Shown here piece after piece: positions 1-5,402 of a stretch of DNA of 11,321 bases. Below the pieces are notes generated by a model that saw only the letters and a list, made by a program, of their open reading frames with translations, had not been told where the DNA came from and searched no databases. The stretch's first letter is position 1; each line of letters begins with the position of its first letter. The DNA is from Candidatus Uhrbacteria bacterium (GTDB taxonomy: Bacteria > Patescibacteriota > Patescibacteriia > UBA9934 > GWF2-40-263), in contig CAIKXH010000141.1 of the NCBI GenBank assembly GCA_903831335.1, forward strand, positions 1 through 11,321. Direction: 5' to 3'. Made by a program: the position numbers and the translations under genes.

Positions 1-32
1 GGGATAATATCGAAAAGATTTTGTTTTTCCAT
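1..32 (-). CDS. Start of an unrecognised protein, running off the left edge
   Basis: An ATG at 32-30 on the minus strand opens a frame reading MEKQNLFDIIP to the window edge without a stop. Eleven residues are too few to assign a family. The frame follows the membrane-protein gene at 78-464 on the same strand, 45 bases after its stop, so the two could be cotranscribed. No Shine-Dalgarno sequence precedes the ATG; the upstream bases are the TACTACTT-type tandem repeat. The call rests on the residue pattern and position only and is tentative. Confidence 0.35.
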   Translation of the reverse strand, partial: MEKQNLFDII

Positions 33-38
33 AGATAT

Positions 39-66
39 AAAGTAGTAAAGTAGTAAGGTAGTAAAG
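39..66. repeat. Tandem 8-bp repeat, about 3.5 copies
   Basis: The 8-mer AAAGTAGT occurs at 39-46 and 47-54, then as AAGGTAGT at 55-62, followed by AAAG. It lies between the stop of the 78-464 gene and the partial gene at 1-32. A similar word (AGTAGTAAGTAG) appears in the holA leader near 9259-9270, suggesting the genome reuses such short words in its intergenic DNA. Confidence 0.7.
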
Positions 67-77
67 AAGAAAAGATA

Positions 78-464
78 TTAGAAACCATGGGAAGCAGAAA
101 CTTGAGGGAGAAATGAATTGAACGGAAGAGGTCCTGACCTCGATCTGATATGTTTGTTTCTTTGAAGTCGATCGATAAGTCCGGTAAATTTTTTCAGTGT
201 TTTTTCAAGGATAAGTTTTGAAAACACATCACTGACTACAGCGAGAAAAATAAATACACTCAGTTCTGATGCTCGCGCCATGTCTGGTGTGTGTTTTTCT
301 GTGTGTGCTGGAGGTGCAGTGTGTTGAACAGAACAAAATGGGCCTTGAAAATATGAGGAAGAGGATCCTGTTGAACATGATGCAGACACAGTGATCAAAA
401 AACTCATCGCAAGAACGGCGAATAAAAGCGTGAGGGTGACCCAATGTAAAAACGCACGTGCCAT
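78..464 (-). CDS. Small predicted membrane protein, 128 aa
   Basis: Not a family I recognise. The N-terminus (residues about 4-26) is a hydrophobic segment typical of a signal anchor or signal peptide. A Ser/Thr/His/Pro-rich stretch follows (about 30-64), then a second hydrophobic segment (about 66-85) and a basic, Lys/Arg-rich tail. That suggests two membrane passes with an outside loop and a cytoplasmic tail, or a secreted protein if the first segment is cleaved. Codon use looks like its neighbours, which argues that the frame is real. The start at 464 lacks a Shine-Dalgarno sequence; an extended -10-like TGATAAACT lies just upstream on the minus strand (475-483), consistent with a very short leader. 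It is divergent from the xer gene. Confidence 0.55.
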   Translation of the reverse strand: MARAFLHWVTLTLLFAVLAMSFLITVSASCSTGSSSSYFQGPFCSVQHTAPPAHTEKHTPDMARASELSVFIFLAVVSDVFSKLILEKTLKKFTGLIDRLQRNKHIRSRSGPLPFNSFLPQVSASHGF

Positions 465-530
465 AGTGGAAACTAGTTTATCATGCGGTTCTGAAGTGAG
501 GTAGAGAAAAGGTCAAGAGTTTTACAGAGG

Positions 531-559
531 TCGACCACAGAGGAGATGTGTCGTATAAT
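531..559 (+). promoter_or_regulatory. Promoter of the xer recombinase gene
   Basis: A perfect -10 box TATAAT sits at 554-559 and a weak -35 (TCGACC) at 531-536, with a 17-bp spacer. The ATG at 568 begins 8 bases after the -10 box, where transcription is expected to start, so the mRNA is probably leaderless. No Shine-Dalgarno sequence is available between them. Confidence 0.7.
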
Positions 560-567
560 TTTTGTAC

Positions 568-1491
568 ATGAAAAAACTTGATCAACTCATAACAGACTTT
601 CTTGAGTATTTAGAGGTTGAGCGTGGGCGTTCGAATCGAACGATTTTGAATTATGATTTTTATTTAAGACGATTTTCCCATTTTGCAAAAAACCCAACTC
701 CAAATCTCGTGACGCGCGACAAGATTCACGAGTATCGCCTTTGGCTCAATCGCTTGGAAAGCGGAAGACAGCGAGAGCAGCTCTCAAAGAGCACGCAGAA
801 CTATCATCTTATTGCTCTGCGATCATTTTTGAAATACCTCGCAAAACAAGGAGTTGGTTCCCTTCCATCAGAGCAGATAGAACTTGCAAAGACCCCCATG
901 AGACAAGTGGAGTTTCTTGAGGTTGAGGAATTAGATCGGTTGTTGAATGCTCCTGAGCGCACCGCAGCAGGAATGATCGCGCTTCGGGATAAAGCAATTC
1001 TTGAATTACTGTTTTCTACTGGACTTCGTGTTTCAGAACTTTCAAATTTAAAAATGGAGAACATTAATTTGAAACGGGATGAATTTACGATTCGTGGAAA
1101 AGGAGAAAAAACACGCTTGGTATTTTTATCATCAACGGCAAAAGAAGCCATAAAAAAATATCTCGACAAACGCCGTGATACTTCTCCTTATATTTATGTA
1201 AGTCATGACAGGGCAAAACATGGACGTGAAGAAACGGGCCCGCTTACTCCTCGCTCCATACAACGAATGGTAGAACGTTACGCAACCGCCGTTGGAATTA
1301 CAAAACACATTACACCACACACTCTTCGTCATACGTTCGCAACAGATCTTCTCTTATCGGGCGCTGACATCAGATCGGTCCAATCCATGCTTGGTCACTC
1401 GAGTATCACAACTACTCAGATTTATACACACATTACCAACAACCAGATGAAAGATGTGTATAAAAAGTTTCATGGAAAGAATCGGGAATAA
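568..1491 (+). CDS. xerC: Site-specific tyrosine recombinase, XerC/XerD type, 307 aa
   Basis: Tyrosine recombinase of the Xer branch, whose members resolve chromosome dimers at dif sites in the cytoplasm. Residues about 1-95 form the SAM-like DNA-binding core domain; the catalytic domain follows. The full active site is visible: R154 in TGLR, K178 in GKGE, H251 and R254 in HTLRH, H277 in LGHSS, and the nucleophile Y286 in TTTQIYTHI. Length (about 300 aa) is normal. The ATG at 568 is preferred over a TTG at 562 because of the promoter position. XerC and XerD cannot be told apart from this sequence alone, and CPR genomes may use a single Xer protein, so the symbol is provisional. No integrase-specific arm or phage neighbours are seen, which favours a housekeeping role. 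I found no convincing dif site nearby. Confidence 0.93.
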   Translation: MKKLDQLITDFLEYLEVERGRSNRTILNYDFYLRRFSHFAKNPTPNLVTRDKIHEYRLWLNRLESGRQREQLSKSTQNYHLIALRSFLKYLAKQGVGSLPSEQIELAKTPMRQVEFLEVEELDRLLNAPERTAAGMIALRDKAILELLFSTGLRVSELSNLKMENINLKRDEFTIRGKGEKTRLVFLSSTAKEAIKKYLDKRRDTSPYIYVSHDRAKHGREETGPLTPRSIQRMVERYATAVGITKHITPHTLRHTFATDLLLSGADIRSVQSMLGHSSITTTQIYTHITNNQMKDVYKKFHGKNRE

Positions 1492-1498
1492 TATATTT

Positions 1499-1576
1499 GC
1501 CGCCGGATTCCTTGACGAATGAGCTTGAATGTGGTTTTTTAGGCATGAGATCGCGAACGTTGGCGGACTCAAGGAA
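1499..1576 (+). promoter_or_regulatory. Possible structured leader masking a Shine-Dalgarno site
   Basis: Two complementary pairs lie in the leader of the 1582 gene: CCGCC (1500-1504) with GGCGG (1562-1566), and TTCCTTGA (1508-1515) with TCAAGGAA (1569-1576). The second pair covers the AAGGA Shine-Dalgarno sequence at 1572-1575. The pairs cross one another, so together they would form a pseudoknot-like fold. This is inference from base pairing; chance is possible because the arms are short. Confidence 0.25.
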
Positions 1577-1581
1577 CGAAC

Positions 1582-2076
1582 ATGGACTTTCTTATCTTCT
1601 TGATTGTGTTTGTCGGTAATGGTTGCCCCAAAGAGAACCTTGAAACTCTTTTTGTTCATCAGCTTGATTATTTCGATGCACCGCGCCCGTATCTTGCAGA
1701 TACGGAATACATGAAACGCGTTTTTGTGCAGGTGAAAAAAGCTGGTGCGACAAAGCGGCAAATGCAGCGATTGCATCGAATTGCGCGTGAGGAAACAAAG
1801 AACAGTCCTCGGGCGTGTAGAAAAAACGGGTGTGGTCCTTTTCAGCAGCGCATTCGTCCTTTGTCTGAAAGATATGTGAATACAGTATTCGTCAGAAATT
1901 GGTTTCGGTGGTTGCTTACAAACAAACCTGGTTTTGCCGCCACAACAGCACTCGACATGTTGCAACGATGCGAAAAACTTTCAGGAAAACATTGGCGTTG
2001 TTGTTATGGTGGTGCATACCGGCCTGAGTGTCGCATCAAATGGGACAAAAACCATAGAGGGCAAGAGAAGACCTAA
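1582..2076 (+). CDS. Hypothetical protein, 164 aa
   Basis: Not recognised. The ATG at 1582 has a good Shine-Dalgarno sequence (AAGGA, about 6 nt upstream), and an intrinsic terminator begins 4 bases after the stop; both support a real gene. The first 13 residues are hydrophobic but carry no preceding positive charge, so a signal peptide is uncertain. The middle (about 44-75) is strongly basic (KKAGATKRQMQRLHRIAREE), suggestive of nucleic-acid contact. The C-terminal half is rich in Cys, Trp and Arg, including two adjacent Cys, which could bind metal or form disulfides, but no standard zinc motif is evident. Other frames remain partly open in the last 250 bases, so a frameshifted or decaying gene is possible. 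Confidence 0.5.
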   Translation: MDFLIFLIVFVGNGCPKENLETLFVHQLDYFDAPRPYLADTEYMKRVFVQVKKAGATKRQMQRLHRIAREETKNSPRACRKNGCGPFQQRIRPLSERYVNTVFVRNWFRWLLTNKPGFAATTALDMLQRCEKLSGKHWRCCYGGAYRPECRIKWDKNHRGQEKT

Positions 2077-2079
2077 CGA

Positions 2080-2107
2080 CCCCGTCATTGAGATGGGGAT
2101 TTTTTTT
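2080..2107 (+). terminator. Intrinsic terminator after the 1582 gene
   Basis: CCCCGTC (2080-2086) pairs with GATGGGG (2092-2098) around an ATTGA loop, with one G-T wobble, and a T-run follows at 2100-2107. Confidence 0.8.
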
Positions 2108-2110
2108 ATC

Positions 2111-2143
2111 AAAAAATCCTTCGAGTGTATCGAAAGATTTTTT
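2111..2143 (-). terminator. Intrinsic terminator of the tRNA-Arg transcript (possibly bidirectional)
   Basis: Arms 2111-2124 and 2130-2143 pair over 14 positions with one mismatch around a 5-nt loop. Each arm ends in six A or T bases, so the hairpin reads as a terminator in both directions. It is just beyond the tRNA-Arg trailer on the minus strand. Confidence 0.7.
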
Positions 2144-2144
2144 G

Positions 2145-2267
2145 CAAACACATAAGTTTTAAGTATGGTGGCCTGGACTGGGGTCGAACCAGTGACCTTG
2201 GGCTTAGAAGTCCCCTGCTCTATCCAACTGAGCTACCAGGCCATGTCATTTAAAACTTATGTGTTTG
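2145..2267. repeat. Perfect 18-bp inverted repeat bracketing tRNA-Arg
   Basis: The left arm at 2145-2162 (CAAACACATAAGTTTTAA) is the exact reverse complement of 2250-2267. The arms lie 3 and 7 bases outside the mature tRNA ends. The promoter at 2286-2314 places both arms inside the primary transcript, so 5' leader and 3' trailer could pair and extend the acceptor stem. Confidence 0.9.
2166..2242 (-). tRNA. tRNA-Arg, anticodon TCT
   Basis: On the minus strand the cloverleaf has a perfect 7-bp acceptor stem (GGCCTGG with CCAGGCC), D stem GCTC/GAGC, anticodon loop CTTCTAA with TCT at 2208-2206, T arm ACTGG-TTCGACC-CCAGT, discriminator A and an encoded CCA. It reads AGA codons (and AGG by wobble). 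The anticodon stem is weak: GGGGA faces GCCCA, so only positions 28-30 with 40-42 are Watson-Crick and both end pairs (27-43 G-A, 31-39 A-G) are mismatched. It has its own strong promoter and terminator. Confidence 0.95.
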
Positions 2268-2285
2268 ATTCTGAAAATCCTGATA

Positions 2286-2314
2286 AATATAGTAAATTTT
2301 CCGAGGTTTGTCAA
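2286..2314 (-). promoter_or_regulatory. Promoter of tRNA-Arg
   Basis: On the minus strand a perfect -35 TTGACA (2314-2309) is followed after 17 bp by TATATT (2291-2286). Transcription should start near 2279, giving a leader of about 36 nt that contains one arm of the inverted repeat. Confidence 0.85.
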
Positions 2315-2375
2315 TCGGTGTTTCTATTACGATTTATTTGTTGGGACCGTGATTTGCTCTTAGTAAGATGAATCG

Positions 2376-2403
2376 TTGACAATACACAATTTTCTTATAA
2401 GAT
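2376..2403 (+). promoter_or_regulatory. Promoter of the HD-hydrolase gene
   Basis: A perfect -35 TTGACA at 2376-2381 is followed after 16 bp by TAAGAT at 2398-2403. The leader of about 35 nt carries the GGAGG ribosome-binding site at 2433-2437. Confidence 0.65.
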
Positions 2404-2443
2404 GACCTCTCTGAAAAGAGTGTTCTTTGTTTGGAGGTTATTC

Positions 2444-3085
2444 ATGCAAACGCAAAATGAACTGCAGGATCGGTGGAATCGACTTTGTGAGAGACTTCAC
2501 GTTGAGGGTGAACTTGCACAAGCAACCTTTCAGGAATTGGTTGCTAGATACAGCGAACCGCACCGCGCGTATCACACATTTACGCACATCCAAGAATGTC
2601 TGAAACAATTCGATGTTCTGCGTGATCATGGTCCAAATCCTTTTGCTGTTGAGCTCGCAATTTGGTTTCATGAGGTTGTTTACAGTGTTCGTCGAAAGCG
2701 GAATGAAGAAGAGAGTGCGATCAAGATGGTTTCGTTTGCAACAGTCGCAAACATCGATTCCAAAACGATCGAGATCGCAACCAGCTGCATTCAGGCTTCA
2801 AAGCATGATCATTTTCCACAAACCCACAGTGAACAAGTCATGATTGACGTGGATCTTGCGATCCTTGGTCAACCCTGGCCTCAGTATGAGTTGTACACGC
2901 AGCAGATTCGAAAAGAGTATGCGCATGTACCTCATGTCATGTATGTTCTGAATCGACGCTACGTCATGAAAAGATTTATCGATGAACGACCGTATATTTA
3001 CTTCACTCCTCACATGCGTGAACACCATGAAGCGCAGGCGCGCGCAAATATTGCGCGGGAACTTCATTCGCTTATGCTTCTCTAA
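2444..3085 (+). CDS. HD-superfamily metal-dependent hydrolase (COG4339-like), 213 aa
   Basis: Resembles the predicted HD-domain phosphohydrolases of the COG4339 type, cytoplasmic proteins of unknown substrate. Family hallmarks are YHTFTHIQECL (H44, H48), LAIWFHEVVY (H76, E77), the NEEESA segment near residue 87, and a later Asp in DVDLAILG (D135 or D137). The central dyad is His-Glu rather than His-Asp; Glu can still bind metal, but this is a departure from the classical motif. The start at 2444 is chosen over 2402 because GGAGG lies 6 nt upstream; the 14 extra residues of the longer frame would overlap the promoter. The gene is monocistronic, with its own promoter and terminator. The family call is good; the biochemical role is unknown. 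Confidence 0.85.
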   Translation: MQTQNELQDRWNRLCERLHVEGELAQATFQELVARYSEPHRAYHTFTHIQECLKQFDVLRDHGPNPFAVELAIWFHEVVYSVRRKRNEEESAIKMVSFATVANIDSKTIEIATSCIQASKHDHFPQTHSEQVMIDVDLAILGQPWPQYELYTQQIRKEYAHVPHVMYVLNRRYVMKRFIDERPYIYFTPHMREHHEAQARANIARELHSLMLL

Positions 3086-3110
3086 CTTGCTCGAAAGAGT
3101 GAGTTTTTTT
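3086..3110 (+). terminator. Intrinsic terminator after the HD gene
   Basis: CTTGCTC (3086-3092) pairs with GAGTGAG (3097-3103), including two wobbles, around a GAAA tetraloop, then seven T at 3104-3110. It begins directly after the stop codon. Confidence 0.75.
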
Positions 3111-3113
3111 AAT

Positions 3114-3138
3114 AAAAAAACACGGAGGTGAGTCCGTG
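3114..3138 (-). terminator. Intrinsic terminator of the MBL-fold gene
   Basis: On the minus strand CACGGA (3138-3133) pairs with TCCGTG (3126-3121) and is followed by seven T (3120-3114). It stands back to back with the HD-gene terminator. Confidence 0.85.
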
Positions 3139-3148
3139 ATTAAGAGAA

Positions 3149-3970
3149 CTAGAATGGCATGTTTTGCATGGCGAACTTGGTTCGGATGCCCGACTTTTCT
3201 TCGATCGTGCGTGCGATGTCCACAACAGTTTCGAATTCTGCGTCCGGATCATGGTGTGTTGTGATGATCAGCTTCGGCTTTGCCTCAAAGGCATGCTTTG
3301 CTGCAGCCTCAGCTGTGATGTGACCAATCGAGCATGGCAAATGGAAGGTCTGGTTTTCCTGAACGACGTTGTACTTGCGCTTGGACTGAAGCCAAGCTTC
3401 CTCGACAGGATATGTCGGATGACAGAATACACGCTCCTTCAGGACGCGCTCGACACCGAAGAGATCATTCTGTGTTGCCGGAGTTCTTCCTCCGTGCATG
3501 CCGCTGAAAAATTCGATTTCTGTGTTCGGGCTGTAGATCGGCTTGAATGACTGAAGGCCATACAGGTGATCACCATGGAAGTGCGAGAAGATGATGTAGA
3601 TTCGCAAAGGCTTTTGCTGGGTTATGAGACCTGCTTGCACCATCGCTTTTCCTAAATCATCTGCGTTGCAACCATGAGTGTTCATGAACTTGGTCATGAA
3701 ATCATCGACGTCACGCCACGTGATGCCGGGAGTAAGATGGTCCTTGATGAGTTCATTGCCAAGACCAATGATTCCAGATCCTGTGTCGAAAATGACGAGT
3801 GTGTCGGCGAACTTGAGTGTGTGACATGTGGTTTGTCCACCAAGTTGCGGGTTGTATGATGGAAAGGAACCTTGGGTTCCATAGAACCGGCCTCGCGGCT
3901 TCATCAAATCCAACATTGTCTGGGATGCAAGATCAACTACACCTGTCACAGTTTTGGTTCTGGATGTCAT
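3149..3970 (-). CDS. Metallo-beta-lactamase-fold hydrolase-like protein, 273 aa
   Basis: MBL-fold protein of the RNase Z/PhnP-like class. Visible family features are GTQGSFP (31-37), GGQTTCHTL (44-52), VIFDTGSGIIGLG (59-71), the metal motif HFHGDH (H130, H132, D134, H135), a PTYPV segment (185-189) and the C-terminal GHITAEAAAKHA...TTHHDPD (216-243). Compared with such proteins as I know them, about 35 residues are added between the DTGSG strand and the metal motif. The segment of roughly 70 residues before GHITAEAA, which normally supplies a further His and the bridging Asp, seems to be absent. Activity is therefore uncertain. The start at 3970 is supported by AGGAGA 4 nt upstream; the frame extends to 4030 but that part has no ribosome-binding site. 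Codons are strongly C/G-ending (AAG, TTC, AAC), suggesting high expression. Confidence 0.8.
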   Translation of the reverse strand: MTSRTKTVTGVVDLASQTMLDLMKPRGRFYGTQGSFPSYNPQLGGQTTCHTLKFADTLVIFDTGSGIIGLGNELIKDHLTPGITWRDVDDFMTKFMNTHGCNADDLGKAMVQAGLITQQKPLRIYIIFSHFHGDHLYGLQSFKPIYSPNTEIEFFSGMHGGRTPATQNDLFGVERVLKERVFCHPTYPVEEAWLQSKRKYNVVQENQTFHLPCSIGHITAEAAAKHAFEAKPKLIITTHHDPDAEFETVVDIARTIEEKSGIRTKFAMQNMPF

Positions 3971-4059
3971 TTTTTCTCCTGAAATATGGAAGGTACGAAC
4001 GAGGACATTCCTCATTTCAGCTGGCAACACCGCGTTTCCATCTGAATAAAGGATGTGTG

Positions 4060-4088
4060 AACTTAATGTATTTTTGTCTTGTTGTCAA
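4060..4088 (-). promoter_or_regulatory. Probable promoter of the MBL-fold gene
   Basis: On the minus strand TTGACA (4088-4083) is followed after 17 bp by TAAGTT (4065-4060). This would give a leader of about 80 nt. The -35 is perfect, the -10 is weak. Confidence 0.45.
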
Positions 4089-4113
4089 TGATTAGTGCAT
4101 AAATTCTCTATTG

Positions 4114-4461
4114 TCAGAATGAGATTTGAAGAACGTTAAATTTTACCAGAAGCACAAGACCGAATGTGTAAACAAGAGAAGCGATTACATCATTTCTGAA
4201 CATGTGTGATGCATTTGATTTGCCATTATCGAGCGGTGTTCCACAAAGGCCTTTTCTCATGCATAAAAAACCAATCAGATTTGTAAGCCAGTAAATAAGA
4301 ATCATGGATGGTAAAAAAGCAGACGGAGAAAAGTGTTTAACGATGAGGGCAAGAACGTACGAGATGGGTATGTTTACAAACACATCATCCCAAAGCGAAA
4401 GAGGAGAAAGTAAGTAGCCAATGAAGAAGAGTGTTCCTCTTTTCACGAGTTGTTTTTGCAT
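4114..4461 (-). CDS. Small polytopic membrane protein, 115 aa
   Basis: Function unknown. Hydrophobic segments lie at about residues 10-22, 26-43, 49-68 and 91-111, suggesting three or four membrane passes. The polar loop at about 69-90 contains two Cys (CMRKGLCGTPLDNG). The segment YLLSPLSLWDDVFVNIPISY has the look of a conserved motif. The start at 4461 is preferred over 4548 because AAAGGA lies 9 nt upstream and the hydrophobic core begins soon after; the 29 extra residues of the longer frame are polar. The Shine-Dalgarno sequence lies in a small hairpin (ATTCC-AAAA-GGAAT), which might limit translation. A possible minus-strand promoter is TTTGCC (4519-4514) and TATGCT (4497-4492), 16 bp apart. 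It lies upstream of the MBL gene on the same strand, but that gene has its own probable promoter. It is divergent from tRNA-His. Confidence 0.65.
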   Translation of the reverse strand: MQKQLVKRGTLFFIGYLLSPLSLWDDVFVNIPISYVLALIVKHFSPSAFLPSMILIYWLTNLIGFLCMRKGLCGTPLDNGKSNASHMFRNDVIASLVYTFGLVLLVKFNVLQISF

Positions 4462-4568
4462 AGGTGAATTCCTTTTGGAATCCTCACCTTCAGCATATAG
4501 GTTTGGGTGTAAAGGCAAATATCTGTTGTCGACGAATCGGACGACCAAATCAGGTTTATACGTAACTG

Positions 4569-4597
4569 TTGCCAGTTTTCAAATAATTCTATATACT
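4569..4597 (+). promoter_or_regulatory. Promoter of tRNA-His
   Basis: TTGCCA at 4569-4574 and TATACT at 4592-4597 are 17 bp apart. The expected start, near 4604, leaves a leader of about 12 nt before the tRNA. Confidence 0.8.
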
Positions 4598-4615
4598 CGA
4601 GCCGATAGTCCTTAT

Positions 4616-4691
4616 GGCGGTCATGGTGAAAAGGTTATCACAGGGGTTTGTGGTACCTCTATTACGGGTTCAATTCCCGTTGACCGCCCCA
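4616..4691 (+). tRNA. tRNA-His, anticodon GTG
   Basis: The gene encodes the extra G at position -1 (4616) that marks tRNA-His, paired with discriminator C73 (4688). The acceptor stem GCGGTCA/TGACCGC, D stem GTGA/TCAC, anticodon stem GGGGT/ACCTC and T stem ACGGG/CCCGT all pair; the loop TTGTGGT has GTG at 4650-4652. CCA is encoded at 4689-4691. It reads CAC and CAT codons. Confidence 0.97.
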
Positions 4692-4815
4692 CAAAACTTC
4701 CAAAATTGGCGATCTACTTGTGCTTCGCCAAAAAAGCGTTTCAACGTATGTGAATACGTCTCAACACTTTTTTGGCTCCAGCACTTCGCATCTCATCCAA
4801 TTTTGGAAGTTTTGT
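4691..4815 (+). ncRNA. Nested 125-nt hairpin in the tRNA-His transcript
   Basis: The outer arms 4691-4709 (ACAAAACTTCCAAAATTGG) and 4797-4815 are perfect 19-bp reverse complements. Inside are GTGCT (4720-4724) with AGCAC (4780-4784), GCCAAAAAAG (4727-4736) with CTTTTTTGGC (4767-4776), GTT with AAC (4738-4740, 4763-4765) and ACGTAT (4744-4749) with ATACGT (4754-4759) around a GTGA loop, a GNRA tetraloop in RNA. The element starts at the last base of the tRNA CCA and precedes the terminator, so it should be transcribed as part of the tRNA trailer. It has no protein-coding potential that I can see. Whether it is a stable RNA, a processing signal or a palindromic DNA insertion is not decided by the sequence. 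Confidence 0.65.
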
Positions 4816-4823
4816 ATTAAAAA

Positions 4824-4849
4824 ACTCTCGGATTGCCGAGGGTTTTTTT
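4824..4849 (+). terminator. Intrinsic terminator of the tRNA-His transcript
   Basis: ACTCTCGG (4824-4831) pairs with CCGAGGGT (4836-4843), with one wobble, around ATTG; T-run at 4843-4849. Confidence 0.9.
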
Positions 4850-4855
4850 GATATG

Positions 4856-4882
4856 AAAAAACTTCGCAAAGATTTGCGAAGT
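4856..4882 (-). terminator. Intrinsic terminator of the zinc-ribbon gene
   Basis: On the minus strand ACTTCGCAAA (4882-4873) is followed, 2 bases on, by its complement TTTGCGAAGT (4870-4861) and a T-run (4861-4856). It faces the tRNA-His terminator. Confidence 0.85.
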
Positions 4883-4887
4883 AGAGT

Positions 4888-5328
4888 TCAGGGAGAGCGA
4901 GTTGGAAACACACCTCCGGCGTTTTCGAACACGACGCCTGGATTTGCTCCACAACATTCGCAGTACACGGTCGGAATAGTGAAGCTCTTCAGTCCACAGT
5001 TTGGACAGTAGTCAGATCCTGGAATCAAGATCTTGCGAAGAGTCATCACCCAGTCGCCAACAGTGAAGAGTTCATGCTTTGCACGAAACTCAGAAAGATG
5101 AGCGGCGCCCTCAGGACTCAGTCCAATGAAGACAACCTCAAGTTCAGGAGAAATGTCTGCTTCGACAATTCGCTTGCAACGGCGCGCGAGTTCAAGCATG
5201 GACGGATCACGAGACATGTTTTCGAATCGGACGACGCACATGGGGATCAACTCCTTTGCGCGAATGCGCTTCGCGAAATAGTTGGCTCGTGGTGAAAGAG
5301 TGATTGGAGTCGTGGTTTCTGCGTACAT
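4888..5328 (-). CDS. Zinc-ribbon protein of unknown function, 146 aa
   Basis: The N-terminal 100 residues form no domain I recognise; they include a predicted alpha/beta stretch with LEVVFIGLSPEGAAHLSEF (63-81). The C-terminus carries C108-x2-C111 and C123-x2-C126 with an extra C125, a typical zinc-ribbon arrangement, followed by a Gly-rich tail. Such ribbons contact nucleic acid or proteins. The start has a strong Shine-Dalgarno sequence (AAGGAG, 6 nt before the ATG). Codons are C/G-ending (AAG, TTC, AAC), like the MBL gene, which suggests high expression. It is divergent from the TrmB-family gene and shares an intergenic region holding two palindromes, so it is the most likely local target of that regulator. 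It has its own terminator. No signal peptide or membrane segment is seen. Confidence 0.8.
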   Translation of the reverse strand: MYAETTTPITLSPRANYFAKRIRAKELIPMCVVRFENMSRDPSMLELARRCKRIVEADISPELEVVFIGLSPEGAAHLSEFRAKHELFTVGDWVMTLRKILIPGSDYCPNCGLKSFTIPTVYCECCGANPGVVFENAGGVFPTRSP

Positions 5329-5362
5329 GTCGTTCTCCTTTTTTTGTGAAATGAACAGTTCC

Positions 5363-5375
5363 TATCTATAAGATA
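5363..5375. promoter_or_regulatory. Candidate operator TATCT-ATA-AGATA
   Basis: A perfect 5-3-5 palindrome covers the -10-like TATAGA (5370-5365, minus strand) of the zinc-ribbon gene. Its layout resembles the short palindromes separated by a few bases that archaeal TrmB-type regulators bind, but the sequence match is not close enough to prove it. Confidence 0.4.
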
Positions 5376-5402
5376 ATCTGACAAATCAAATCATCACATA
5401 GA

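Noticed and set aside
39..66. CRISPR or similar array
   Set aside because: The 8-bp units are directly adjacent with no spacers, so this is a simple tandem repeat.
1480..1510. dif site next to the recombinase gene
   Set aside because: The AT-rich AATAATATATTT segment lacks the two inverted 11-bp Xer-binding arms expected of dif.
1354..1965. Minus-strand open frame of 203 codons
   Set aside because: It overlaps the end of the clear xer gene antisense, has an unlikely His/Cys/Ser-rich composition and no ribosome-binding site.
1500..2110. RNase P RNA, tmRNA or SRP RNA in the weakly coding region
   Set aside because: None of the conserved core sequences of these RNAs was found; a coding gene with Shine-Dalgarno and terminator fits better.
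1934..2155. Plus-strand frame of 73 codons overlapping the 1582 gene
   Set aside because: It runs through the terminator at 2080-2107 and has no start signal; kept only as a hint that the 1582 gene could be frameshifted.
2165..2371. Plus-strand frame of 68 codons
   Set aside because: Its first third is the antisense of tRNA-Arg and the rest covers the promoters of tRNA-Arg and the HD gene.
4691..4815. Transposable MITE after tRNA-His
   Set aside because: The terminal inverted repeats are perfect, but no target-site duplication is visible and no second copy occurs in the window, so mobility is not claimed.
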